Assembly (NCBI RefSeq): GCF_001187535.1
Contig: NZ_LFIO01001164.1
Coordinates: 62,001-126,000 of the forward strand
Direction of reading: 5' to 3'
DNA from: Rhizobium ecuadorense
GTDB taxonomy: Bacteria > Pseudomonadota > Alphaproteobacteria > Rhizobiales > Rhizobiaceae
Length of the DNA stretch: 64,000 nt
This document shows positions 18,801 to 26,713 of this stretch, one piece after another. Numbering within the stretch: position 1 is the stretch's first letter; every line of letters begins with the position of its first letter. The notes under the pieces are model-generated. The model did not search any database, was not told the origin of the DNA, and saw only the letters and a program-made list of their open reading frames with translations. The translations under genes were made by a program, and so were the position numbers.

Positions 18801-19185
18801 TCCGGTCGACCAGCCGGTCAACGTCGTCGGTACCGTGACCGAGAAGGGCAATGTCCGCCCGGCCGCCCAGCAGCCGAAGACGACGGAAGTTGCGGCCGCA
18901 ACACCTGCCGCTGCCAAGCCGCAGCAGCAGGCTGCGTCTGCCGGCGGCTACGGCATCCAGATCGCCTCGCTGCCCTCGGAAGACGAGGCGAACAAATCCT
19001 ATGCCAGCCTGTCGAAGAAATTCGCCGGCGTGCTGGGTGGTCGCGCTCATGAGATCCGCAGGGCCGATGTCGCCGGCAAGGGCACGTTCTATCGCGTCCG
19101 CATTCCGGCCGGTTCCAAGGACGAGGCCGCAGCGCTTTGCGAACAATATCGCGCGGCGGGCGGAAGCTGCCTGATCTCCAGGTAA
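15892..19185 (+). CDS. large SPOR-domain inner-membrane protein
   Basis: A 1097-residue protein. Residues 1-680 are an acidic, Pro/Ala/Glu-rich cytoplasmic region with recurring short acidic blocks such as FDLDDLLADV and FELDLAGIELELSDLDFSE. One membrane helix lies at about 688-708 (LLAGAVVLVVFAGVGYGVY). A disordered periplasmic linker follows, and the SPOR domain occupies roughly the last 80 residues (YGIQIASLPSEDEANKSYAS to CEQYRAAGGSCLISR). SPOR domains bind denuded septal peptidoglycan, so a division or envelope role is inferred. It lies between argS and nagZ. Confidence 0.88.
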   Translation: MADKQLAYDTRGKDELFADDDPLAELARIVGFEPRVAANTMTEARREPALDLEDELGREFDRYDSPRPLAELDRPAEPISDDDTPEDYIEPVLDASPAVERAEVPEPASVASVEAEEEALPATVSWDAPADDQAAWPQQLSVEPASGAPVQSALGGARDLIEELELSIGAAPVSSVPQPAKAPQWSAASIRLPLANFHAAKREEAVVAPAVEAPVAEAAAEPVAEAQPATEPQPATEPSAPVVEQLTPVVTVEPSEEFESASPSLGFPAELDRHDEVIASEEVAEAEDFVEIEDELEDFGSDAGFDLLAAAVEGEIQADAALTEVVPEVPHTAGTFDLDDLLADVSRYPVPQRPNSSPVSPQAEPIEAAPIAVAPVAAAPMAAAFVEPRVIAPAPVAAAPAPVEPAQLYAAEAARPAAPQPAEVIAPQPAAMAYSRAPQPVPEADDPFAGHDFELDLAGIELELSDLDFSEQPELTMAEPAPQPEPPVRAPQQAAAVSSRSASEVAPAEFASEPQTPAFQQAASTAARPAPVIVQPQAPTAAPAPAFNWAPVAESTEDLPFDPAMISDPEDRPETVEDMHVPALPPVEQPAPVAKTQDFDFDLDAEIASFFEPAKPRETPAPVRDTAAAAAKPVKPTIADGLDDFERALEEDFRRSVREPVERRETSEVRIESASQAADFSRARSMRRLLAGAVVLVVFAGVGYGVYSSVWNGEGLGIVASGEPRVITADKEPIKVVPENPGGKTVPNQDKAVYDRVAGSAEEPKQKALVSSDEAPVDVVQRTLTPEALPEDDENANPGDQVTPTAVGETEDPRLLPNQDNVDNAAAGGADKTPSVSPRKVRTMIVKPDGTLVAREEPAPVDQPAAPTTPSVPATQSAQAAQPMPALTAPSAQSASSVPPVAGTAASFPANAEVASADARSAAPVETAPAKPPVAAGTDAQAANPAPVDAPVRPVKTTAIGDTAPVPTARPVDQPVNVVGTVTEKGNVRPAAQQPKTTEVAAATPAAAKPQQQAASAGGYGIQIASLPSEDEANKSYASLSKKFAGVLGGRAHEIRRADVAGKGTFYRVRIPAGSKDEAAALCEQYRAAGGSCLISR

Positions 19186-19203
19186 CATCGCATCTTTGAT
19201 TTG

Positions 19204-19240
19204 AAGAGCGGCGGGCCGGTTGGTCCGCCGCTCTTTTTTG
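19204..19240 (+). terminator. rho-independent terminator after the SPOR-domain gene
   Basis: AAGAGCGGCGG at 19204-19214 pairs perfectly with CCGCCGCTCTT at 19225-19235, followed by a T-tract. The nagZ start is about 55 bases downstream, so some readthrough or a separate promoter is needed. Confidence 0.85.
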
Positions 19241-19294
19241 TGCATCGCGCCCGACCTTGCTCGCATTTGGCGGGCCGCGGTCTATGATTCTCAC

Positions 19295-20308
19295 ATGACC
19301 GAATCAAAAGCGATGATCCTAGGCTGCAGCGGCCTTGCCCTCACATCCGAAGAGAAGGCCTTCTACCGGGGCGAACGGCCCTGGGGCTTCATCCTCTTCG
19401 GGCGCAACATCTCCGAAGCAGGGCAGATCGCCGATCTCGTCGCCGAACTGCGCGACAGCGTCGGCTGGCATGCGCCGGTGCTGATCGACCAGGAGGGCGG
19501 CCGTGTGCAGCGAATCCGTCCGCCGGTTCTCGCACGTTATCCCTCCGGCCAGGCGCTCGGCGATCTCTATCGCCGCGACCCGGCGCTTGGGCTGCGCGCC
19601 GCCTGGGTGATGTCGCGGCTGCATGCCTTCGATCTTTCCCGCCTCGGCATCGATGTCGATTGCCTGCCGGTGCTCGACGTGCCGGTCGAGGGCAGCAGCA
19701 ACGTCATCGGCGACCGCGCCTATGGCGGCGATCCGCAGACCGTCATCGCCATGGGCCGGGCGGCTGCCGAAGGGCTGAAGGCCGGCGGCCTGTTGCCTGT
19801 CATCAAGCATATGCCCGGCCACGGCCGCGGCTTTGCCGATTCCCATCTGGAACTGCCGGTCGTCACCGTCTCGCGCGATGAGCTTGAGGTCCATGATTTC
19901 CCGCCCTTTATCGCGATGAAGGACGAGCTGATGGCGATGACCTGCCACGTCGTCTTCACCGCCATCGACCCGGACAATCCGGCGACGACCTCGCGCAAGG
20001 TGACCGACGGCATTATCCGCGAGCATATCGGCTTTGACGGTCTGCTGCTTTCCGACGACAGCTCGATGAATGCTCTTTCGGGCACGATCGGTGAACGTGC
20101 GGCGAATATCATTGCAGGCGGATGCGATATCGTGCTGCATTGCAATGGCCATATGGACGAGATGCTGGACGTCGTGGCAAATGTTCCGCCGCTCGGCGGC
20201 GCATCACTTGCCCGCGCAAAAGCGGTGGAAGCAGGTTTTGCCGCACCGGATGCCGCCGATGAGGCGGAATTGAGAGCGGAATTCGAGGCGATGTTTGCGA
20301 TCGTGTGA
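19295..20308 (+). CDS. nagZ: beta-N-acetylhexosaminidase NagZ (GH3)
   Basis: A 337-residue GH3 enzyme with the hallmark KHMPGHGRGFADSHLELPVV; the conserved His/Asp pair lies in this loop. VLIDQEGGRVQRI is the second signature, and LLSDDSSMNAL contains the nucleophile Asp. It removes GlcNAc from anhydro-muropeptides in the cytoplasm during peptidoglycan recycling. ATG 19295 is preferred over an upstream codon. The scpA start is 15 bases downstream. Confidence 0.92.
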   Translation: MTESKAMILGCSGLALTSEEKAFYRGERPWGFILFGRNISEAGQIADLVAELRDSVGWHAPVLIDQEGGRVQRIRPPVLARYPSGQALGDLYRRDPALGLRAAWVMSRLHAFDLSRLGIDVDCLPVLDVPVEGSSNVIGDRAYGGDPQTVIAMGRAAAEGLKAGGLLPVIKHMPGHGRGFADSHLELPVVTVSRDELEVHDFPPFIAMKDELMAMTCHVVFTAIDPDNPATTSRKVTDGIIREHIGFDGLLLSDDSSMNALSGTIGERAANIIAGGCDIVLHCNGHMDEMLDVVANVPPLGGASLARAKAVEAGFAAPDAADEAELRAEFEAMFAIV

Positions 20309-20323
20309 TCGCAGGGGAGCAGG

Positions 20324-21184
20324 GTGGTGAGCACGGTCAAGGGCACGGAGCGTCCACAGGCGGCAACGCCGATGGATAAGCTGTGGCAGGATAACGGCGC
20401 CGAGCGCGCCAGCCACGAGCCGGCGCTGGTGATCGATGTCGCCGGCTTCGAAGGTCCGCTCGACCTGTTGCTCTATCTCGCCCGCAATCAGAAGGTCGAC
20501 CTGTCGCGCATTTCGGTGCTTGCGCTTGCCGAGCAGTATCTGCAGTTCGTCGAGAGCGCCCGGCGTATCCGCATCGAGCTTGCCGCCGATTATCTCGTCA
20601 TGGCTGCCTGGCTTGCCTATCTCAAGTCGCGGCTGCTGATACCCCAGCAGATCAAGGATGACGGTCCTTCGGGCGAGGAGATGGCGGCAACGCTCGCCTT
20701 CCGGCTGAAACGCCTCGAAGCCATGCGCCAGGCTGCGGAGGGCCTCGTCAACCGCAACCGCCTTGGCCGCGATATCTTCGTGCGCGGCGCGCCCGAGCAT
20801 ATTCCCGACCGGCAGCAATCCGCCTATGCGGCAAGCCTCTACGATCTCTTGACCGCCTATGCGGCGCTGCGCCAGCGCAATGCCGTTACCCAGGTGACGA
20901 TCGAGAGACGCAATGTCTGGTCGCTGACCGATGCGCGCGAATTGCTGACGCAGATGATCGGCGAGGTCGGCGACTGGACGGCGATGGAGCATTATCTGCT
21001 GCGTTATCTCGCAACGCCCGAGGAACGCGTCACGGCGATCGCCAGCGCTTTTGCCGCCTCGCTGGAGCTGGTGCGCGAGGGCAAGCTGGAAATCCGTCAG
21101 GACGGCGCCTTTCAGCCGATATACATGCGCCGCGGGCCCAAACACGCCACGCTGCAGGTGGTGGAGCAGGAGCAGCCGGTTTGA
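20324..21184 (+). CDS. scpA: segregation and condensation protein A
   Basis: A 286-residue kleisin. The N-terminal signature is FEGPLDLLLYLARNQKVDLS, followed by YLVMAAWLAYLKSRLLIP; the C-terminal winged helix binds the SMC head. It joins ScpB and SMC into the condensin that compacts and separates chromosomes. The start is GTG 20324 or 20327 after AGGGGAG. It overlaps scpB by 4 bases. Confidence 0.92.
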   Translation: MVSTVKGTERPQAATPMDKLWQDNGAERASHEPALVIDVAGFEGPLDLLLYLARNQKVDLSRISVLALAEQYLQFVESARRIRIELAADYLVMAAWLAYLKSRLLIPQQIKDDGPSGEEMAATLAFRLKRLEAMRQAAEGLVNRNRLGRDIFVRGAPEHIPDRQQSAYAASLYDLLTAYAALRQRNAVTQVTIERRNVWSLTDARELLTQMIGEVGDWTAMEHYLLRYLATPEERVTAIASAFAASLELVREGKLEIRQDGAFQPIYMRRGPKHATLQVVEQEQPV

Positions 21185-21897
21185 TCGATCCGCAGAGCGA
21201 AGAGGATTTCGAGGACGATTTCGAAAGCAGGAGCCGCGACCTGCAGGCGGAGATCGAGGCGGAACGCATCGCCGAAGCGCTGGTCTTTGCCTCCTCGCAA
21301 CCGGTCTCCGAAGGCTTTCTCGCCGAGCGCCTGCCGGAGGGAACCGATGTGCGCGCCATCATGCTGCGCCTGAAGGCACACTATGCGCCGCGGGGCGTCA
21401 ACCTCGTGCAGATCGAGGGCGCCTGGGCCTTCCGCACCGCCGCCGATCTCTCCTTCGTCATCCGCCGCGACGACAACGAGGTGAAGAAGCTGTCGCGCGC
21501 CGCATTGGAAGTGCTGGCGATCATCGCTTATCACCAGCCGGTGACGCGTGCCGAGATCGAGGATATCCGCGGCGTCCAGACCTCGCGCGGCACGCTCGAC
21601 GTGCTGATGGAAGCCGGCTGGGTGCGGTTTCGCGGCCGCCGGCGAACCCCGGGCCGGCCGGTGACATTAGGCACCACGCGCGATTTTCTCGACCATTTCG
21701 GCCTGGAAGAGTTGCGCGATCTGCCCGGTCTCGAAGAATTGAAGGGCGCGGGCTTGCTCTCGGGCCGCATTCCGGCGAATTTCAACATTCCCTCGCCATT
21801 GATGAACGACGAGCTGAGCGAGGACGAAGATCCCATTACCCAGATGGATCTCGAAGAGCTTGGGTTGCTCGCCCCGCGTTCTACCTCCGATGATTGA
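21181..21897 (+). CDS. scpB: segregation and condensation protein B
   Basis: A 238-residue protein with tandem winged-helix domains. Typical segments are EALVFASSQPVSEGFLAERLP, LEVLAIIAYHQPVTRAEIE and IRGVQTSRGTLDVLMEAGWV. It is the partner of ScpA in the SMC complex. The start TTG overlaps the scpA stop in a TTGA junction, indicating translational coupling. The C-terminal acidic tail is longer than the core domain needs. Confidence 0.92.
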   Translation: MIDPQSEEDFEDDFESRSRDLQAEIEAERIAEALVFASSQPVSEGFLAERLPEGTDVRAIMLRLKAHYAPRGVNLVQIEGAWAFRTAADLSFVIRRDDNEVKKLSRAALEVLAIIAYHQPVTRAEIEDIRGVQTSRGTLDVLMEAGWVRFRGRRRTPGRPVTLGTTRDFLDHFGLEELRDLPGLEELKGAGLLSGRIPANFNIPSPLMNDELSEDEDPITQMDLEELGLLAPRSTSDD

Positions 21898-22078
21898 AGG
21901 ACTTCGTCTTGCTTTTTCCATGCATGACGAAAACAATGGCGCTCACCATTTTTCGACCGGTCAATGGCTTGTCACAAAGGGCGATACCGTGACATTAAGC
22001 GCAGTTCAAAGGGCTTGATGTTGGAAACGATGTGGGAAATTCTTACATCAGGGAACATCACAACAGGGAGTAAGGGTA

Positions 22079-22270
22079 ATGGGTTCTTTTGGCATCTACC
22101 ACTGGCTGATCGTTCTGGCCGTCGTGCTATTGTTGTTCGGTCGCGGCAAGATCCCGGAACTGATGGGCGATGTCGCCAAGGGCATCAAGAGCTTCAAGAA
22201 GGGCATGACGGACGAAGACGCGCCGGACACGGCAAAGACCGTCGATCACAAGGCCGACGAAACGAAGTAA
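22079..22270 (+). CDS. tatA: twin-arginine translocase subunit TatA
   Basis: A 63-residue protein with one N-terminal membrane helix (WLIVLAVVLLLFGRGKIPEL), the conserved FG hinge and an amphipathic helix (GDVAKGIKSFKKGM). TatA oligomers form the passage for folded proteins carrying twin-Arg signals. It is the first gene of tatABC, and GGGAGTAAGGGTA is the ribosome site. Confidence 0.95.
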   Translation: MGSFGIYHWLIVLAVVLLLFGRGKIPELMGDVAKGIKSFKKGMTDEDAPDTAKTVDHKADETK

Positions 22271-22321
22271 CCAAGTGCGGGAAAGAGCGCAGCCCCCGCG
22301 CTTCCCGTCCAGGAGCCTTGC

Positions 22322-22939
22322 ATGTTCGATATTGGCTGGACCGAGCTTTTGGTCATCGCGGTCGTCCTGATCGTGGTCGTCGGTCCCAAGGATTTGCCGC
22401 CGATGCTGCGCGCTTTCGGCAAGATGACGCAGCGCGCCCGCAAAGTGGCGGGTGAATTCCGTGCGCAGTTCGACGAAGCGTTGCGCGAGGCCGAGCTTGA
22501 CGATGTTCGCCAGACGCTCAGCGACGCCCAGAAGCTCAACCCGGTCAACAGCCTGCGCGAGGCGATGAACCCGCTTCGCCAGATGGGCAACGAGATCAAG
22601 GCCGACCTGCAGAAGGCGAGCGCGGCGCCTGACAACAAGACCGAAGTGCCGCCGGCTGCGGTTTCTGCCCCGACGCCGTCAATGAGTCTGCCGGAAACGC
22701 CGCCGCTGGTGCCGACGCCGGAACCCATTGCCGCAGCGGTCCCAACGGCCGATACGGTTGCCGCCAAGCCGAAAGCGGTACGCAAGCCGCGCGCCAAGGC
22801 GGCAGATAAGGCTGCCTTTGCCATTGCCGCGCCCGTGGAAAACGTGGCCGTAGAAAAGCCGAAGCGCACGACGGCTGCCAGAAAGCCCGCAGCGCTGAAG
22901 GCGCCGGTGCAGACGAAGAAGAAGAAGGACGAGGCATGA
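22322..22939 (+). CDS. tatB: twin-arginine translocase subunit TatB
   Basis: A 205-residue protein. The N-terminus MFDIGWTELLVIAVVLIVVV and the Gly-Pro hinge (GPKDLPPMLRAFGKM) are typical of TatB. A long Pro/Ala/Lys-rich tail makes up the last 100 residues. TatB with TatC forms the receptor for twin-Arg signal peptides. It overlaps tatC by 4 bases. Confidence 0.93.
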   Translation: MFDIGWTELLVIAVVLIVVVGPKDLPPMLRAFGKMTQRARKVAGEFRAQFDEALREAELDDVRQTLSDAQKLNPVNSLREAMNPLRQMGNEIKADLQKASAAPDNKTEVPPAAVSAPTPSMSLPETPPLVPTPEPIAAAVPTADTVAAKPKAVRKPRAKAADKAAFAIAAPVENVAVEKPKRTTAARKPAALKAPVQTKKKKDEA

Positions 22940-23763
22940 GCGGTGATATCGAAGATAAGCCGCAGCCGTTGATCGAGCACCTGATGGAGCTGCGCACGCG
23001 GCTGATCTGGTCGATCGGCGCGTTTTTCGTCGCCTTCATCGCATGCTTCTTTTTTGCCAAGCATCTCTTCAACTATCTGGTCATTCCCTACAAGACGGCC
23101 GTGGAGTGGGCGCATCTCGACGTCGAGAAGGCCCAACTGATTTACACCGCGCCGCAGGAATTCTTCTTCACGCAGGTCAAGGTGGCGATGTTCGGCGGCC
23201 TCGTGGTCGCGTTTCCGATCATTGCCGCGCAGGTCTACAAGTTCGTCGCCCCCGGCCTCTACAAGAACGAGCGTCAGGCCTTCCTGCCGTTCCTGATCGC
23301 TTCGCCGGTCCTGTTCCTGATGGGCGCGGCGCTCGTCTATTTCTTCTTCACGCCGATGGTCATGTGGTTCTTCCTGTCGATGCAGCAGGCGCCGGGTCAT
23401 GACGAGGTGGCGATCTCGCTGATGCCGAAGGTCTCGGAATATCTGAGCCTGATCATGACGCTGGTCTTCTCCTTCGGCCTCGTCTTCCAGCTGCCCGTCA
23501 TCACCACGCTGCTGGCCCGTGTCGGCCTGCTGACGTCGCAATGGCTGGCCGAAAAGCGCAAGTTCGCCATTGTCCTTGCCTTCATCGTCGCCGCCGTGCT
23601 GACGCCGCCGGATCCGATGTCCCAGATCGGCCTTGCGATACCGACGATCCTTCTCTACGAGATTTCCATCCATGCGGCGCGACTCGTAGAGCGCCAGCGT
23701 GCCCGGCAGGCGGTCGAAAAGGACACCGAATCCGCGGACGTTGCCAAGACGGACAGCGTCTGA
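22936..23763 (+). CDS. tatC: twin-arginine translocase subunit TatC
   Basis: A 275-residue protein with six predicted membrane spans. Family motifs are PLIEHLMELRTRLIWS at the N-terminus, PQEFFFTQVKVAMFGG and FVAPGLYKNERQAFLPF. It is the signal-binding core of the Tat translocase. It starts inside the tatB stop (ATGA) and ends 99 bases before serS. Confidence 0.95.
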   Translation: MSGDIEDKPQPLIEHLMELRTRLIWSIGAFFVAFIACFFFAKHLFNYLVIPYKTAVEWAHLDVEKAQLIYTAPQEFFFTQVKVAMFGGLVVAFPIIAAQVYKFVAPGLYKNERQAFLPFLIASPVLFLMGAALVYFFFTPMVMWFFLSMQQAPGHDEVAISLMPKVSEYLSLIMTLVFSFGLVFQLPVITTLLARVGLLTSQWLAEKRKFAIVLAFIVAAVLTPPDPMSQIGLAIPTILLYEISIHAARLVERQRARQAVEKDTESADVAKTDSV

Positions 23764-23862
23764 GCGGCAATCCGGAAATCCTTTTACGAACGCCGTCTCA
23801 TCCGGTCGAAGCCCGGTCAGGCTTTGGCCGGGTCACTTCTGTTGCAACGACCTGGAACGACG

Positions 23863-25146
23863 ATGCTCGATATCAAATGGATCCGTGAGAATCCCGAAGC
23901 GCTCGATGCCGCCCTCGCCAAGCGCGGTGCGGAGCCCCTGGCGCAAAGTCTCGTTGCCCTCGATGAAAAGCGCCGCTCCGCCGTGCAGAAGGCGCAGGAC
24001 CTGCTGTCCCGTCGCAACCTCGCCTCCAAGGAGATCGGCGCGGCGCTGTCCCAGAAGAACGGCGAGCTCGCCGAGAAGCTGAAGGCCGAGGTCGCCGAGC
24101 TGAAAGCGCTGCTGCCGACGGTCGAGGAAGAGGACCGTCAACTGACGGCCGAACTCAACGACGCGCTCTCGCGCATCCCGAACATCCCTTTCGAAGACGT
24201 CCCGGTCGGCAAAGACGAGCATGACAATGTCGTCACCCGCACCGTCGGCGAAAAGCCGCGCTGGAACCACACGCCGAAGGAACACTTCGAAATCGGCGAG
24301 ACACTCGGCTATATGGATTTCGAGCGCGCCGCCAAGCTCTCCGGCTCGCGTTTCACGGTTCTGACCGGCCCGCTCGCCAGGCTCGAGCGCGCGCTCGGCC
24401 AGTTCATGATCGATCTGCACACCCGCGAGCACGGCTATACCGAGGTCAGCTCGCCGCTGATGGTGCGCGCTGAAGCGTTGTTCGGCACCGGCAACCTGCC
24501 GAAATTCGAAGAGGATCTCTTCAAGACGACGGATGGCCGCTATCTCATTCCGACGGCGGAGGTGACGCTGACCAATCTGGTGCGTGAGGAAATCCTCGAC
24601 CAGGAAAAGCTGCCGCTCCGCTTCACCGCATTGACGCCGTCCTTCCGCTCGGAAGCGGGCTCGGCCGGCCGGGACACCCGCGGCATGCTGCGCCAGCACC
24701 AGTTCTGGAAATGCGAGCTTGTCTCGATCACCGATGCCGAGAGCGCCATTACCGAGCATGAAAGGATGACCGCCTGCGCCGAAGAAGTGCTGAAGCGGCT
24801 CGGCCTGCACTTCCGCACGTTGACGCTGTGCACCGGCGACATGGGCTTCGGCTCGCGCAAGACCTACGATCTCGAAGTCTGGCTGCCGGGACAGAACGCC
24901 TTCCGTGAAATCTCCTCCTGCTCGGTCTGCGGCGATTTCCAGGCCCGCCGGATGAACGCGCGTTACCGCGGCAAGGACGACAAGAGCAACAGGTTCGTCC
25001 ACACGCTGAACGGCTCCGGCACCGCCGTCGGCCGCTGCCTGATCGCCGTGCTTGAAAATTATTTGAACGAGGACGGTTCCGTCACGATTCCGGACGTTTT
25101 GCTGCCTTATATGGGCGGGTTGACCAAGATCGAACGGGCGGCCTGA
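23863..25146 (+). CDS. serS: seryl-tRNA synthetase
   Basis: A 427-residue class II synthetase. The N-terminal MLDIKWIRENPEALDAAL and the long coiled-coil arm (about residues 30-100) are followed by motif 2 (TPSFRSEAGSAGRDTRGMLR, then HQFWKCELV) and motif 3 (NGSGTAVGRCLIAVLENY). It charges tRNA-Ser and tRNA-Sec-type acceptors. surE starts 4 bases after the stop. Confidence 0.97.
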   Translation: MLDIKWIRENPEALDAALAKRGAEPLAQSLVALDEKRRSAVQKAQDLLSRRNLASKEIGAALSQKNGELAEKLKAEVAELKALLPTVEEEDRQLTAELNDALSRIPNIPFEDVPVGKDEHDNVVTRTVGEKPRWNHTPKEHFEIGETLGYMDFERAAKLSGSRFTVLTGPLARLERALGQFMIDLHTREHGYTEVSSPLMVRAEALFGTGNLPKFEEDLFKTTDGRYLIPTAEVTLTNLVREEILDQEKLPLRFTALTPSFRSEAGSAGRDTRGMLRQHQFWKCELVSITDAESAITEHERMTACAEEVLKRLGLHFRTLTLCTGDMGFGSRKTYDLEVWLPGQNAFREISSCSVCGDFQARRMNARYRGKDDKSNRFVHTLNGSGTAVGRCLIAVLENYLNEDGSVTIPDVLLPYMGGLTKIERAA

Positions 25147-25150
25147 GGCG

Positions 25151-25924
25151 ATGCGCATCCTGCTTACGAATGACGACGGCATCCATGCCGAAGGCTTGGC
25201 CGCGTTGGAGCGGATCGCCCGCACGCTGTCCGACGACGTCTGGATCGTGGCGCCGGAGACCGACCAGAGCGGTCTTGCCCATTCGCTGAGCCTGTCCGAG
25301 CCTTTGCGGCTGCGCAAGATTTCCGACAAGCATTTCGCCCTGCGCGGCACGCCGACCGATTGCGTCATCATGGGCATCCGGCAGGTGATGGACATCAAGC
25401 CCGATCTCGTCCTCTCCGGCGTCAATTCGGGCTCGAACGTCGCAGACGACGTGACCTATTCCGGCACGATCGCCGGCGCCATCGAAGGCACGATGCAGGG
25501 TGTGCGCTCCTTCGCGCTGAGCCAGGCCTATCTCTATGAGGACGGTGCGCGCATCGTGCCCTGGGAGGTCTGCGAGACGCATGCCCCGGCTCTTCTGGAG
25601 AAGCTGATGGTTCTGGACCTGCCGGAGGGCACGTTCCTCAATCTCAACTTCCCGAACTGCCGTCCCGGTGATGTCGACGGCGCCGAGGTGACCATGCAGG
25701 GCAAGCTCGCCTTCAACCTGCAGGTCGATGCCCGCTCCGATGGCCGGGGCTTTCCCTATTACTGGCTGAAGTTCGGCGAACGCGCCGGCGCCTTCATCGA
25801 AGGCACCGATATTCACGCCTTGAAGCATAACAAGATTTCGGTAACGCCTTTGAAACTGGATCTGACCGATTATTCCGTAACGGACCGCGTGGCGCGGGCC
25901 CTGGGATACGGAGCACAGGTTTGA
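25151..25924 (+). CDS. surE: 5'/3'-nucleotidase SurE
   Basis: A 257-residue metal-dependent phosphatase. The N-terminal metal site is MRILLTNDDGIHAEGL, followed by SGLAHSLSL and the VLSGVNSGSNVADDVTYSGT block. It dephosphorylates nucleoside monophosphates and is tied to stationary-phase survival. It overlaps pcm by 4 bases, the classic surE-pcm arrangement. Confidence 0.96.
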   Translation: MRILLTNDDGIHAEGLAALERIARTLSDDVWIVAPETDQSGLAHSLSLSEPLRLRKISDKHFALRGTPTDCVIMGIRQVMDIKPDLVLSGVNSGSNVADDVTYSGTIAGAIEGTMQGVRSFALSQAYLYEDGARIVPWEVCETHAPALLEKLMVLDLPEGTFLNLNFPNCRPGDVDGAEVTMQGKLAFNLQVDARSDGRGFPYYWLKFGERAGAFIEGTDIHALKHNKISVTPLKLDLTDYSVTDRVARALGYGAQV

Positions 25925-26574
25925 CGGCAAGACTGGCCGAGAAGGAGGGCTTTGCGGCGCTCGTCCTCAGATTGCGTGCCGAAGGGATCTCCGACCTCGA
26001 TCTGCTGACGGCGGTCGAGCAGACGCAGCGCTCGCTCTTCGTGCCGCCGCAATTTTCCGATGACGCCTATTCGAGCCGGACGATCCCAATCGAATGCGGC
26101 TCCTTCCTCGAAGGCATCGATTTTGTCGTCCGTATCCTGCATCACCTGAAGCTCAAACCCGGCCAGCGCGTCCTGGAAATCGGCACCGGTAGTGGCTTTA
26201 CCGCCGCCGTCATGGGGCGCATGGCCGAGCGTGTCCTGTCCATCGACCGCTACAAGACGCTGACATCGGCGGCGCAGCGGCGCATGGAATCGCTTGGCCT
26301 GCGCAATGTCATCATCCGCCACGCCGATGGCAGCGCCGGCATGCAGGGGGAGGGCACCTTCGACCGCATCCTGGTGACGGCGGCCTTCAATGCGATGCCG
26401 CGCTTTTATACCGACCAGCTGGTTTCCGGCGGTTCGATGATCGCTCCGCTGATGATCTCCGAGAGCGAATGCCGCATGGTGCGGCTGACAAAAACCGGCA
26501 GCCGTTTCGAACGCGAGGAACTGTTCGAAGCCCCTTATCTGCCGATCGTTCCGCGCCTGGCCTCGCTGCTGTAG
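25921..26574 (+). CDS. pcm: protein-L-isoaspartate O-methyltransferase
   Basis: A 217-residue SAM-dependent methyltransferase with motif I VLEIGTGSGFTAAVMG and the N-terminal QRSLFVPPQFSDDAYS of this family. It repairs isomerised Asp/Asn in damaged proteins. The start is TTG overlapping the surE stop. Linkage to surE and to the NlpD-like gene downstream mirrors the E. coli surE-pcm-nlpD order. Confidence 0.9.
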   Translation: MTARLAEKEGFAALVLRLRAEGISDLDLLTAVEQTQRSLFVPPQFSDDAYSSRTIPIECGSFLEGIDFVVRILHHLKLKPGQRVLEIGTGSGFTAAVMGRMAERVLSIDRYKTLTSAAQRRMESLGLRNVIIRHADGSAGMQGEGTFDRILVTAAFNAMPRFYTDQLVSGGSMIAPLMISESECRMVRLTKTGSRFEREELFEAPYLPIVPRLASLL

Positions 26575-26713
26575 GCGCTGTGATTTTTTACCCGTAAGCT
26601 ATGGTTATCAACTTCTCAAAAATATCGCACTGATTCCAGCATCTTAACTGCGTGGTAATACTAACGCGTTTTAATAGACTCACAAATGGTTGCGTTCTCA
26701 GTGGGTCGAGTCA

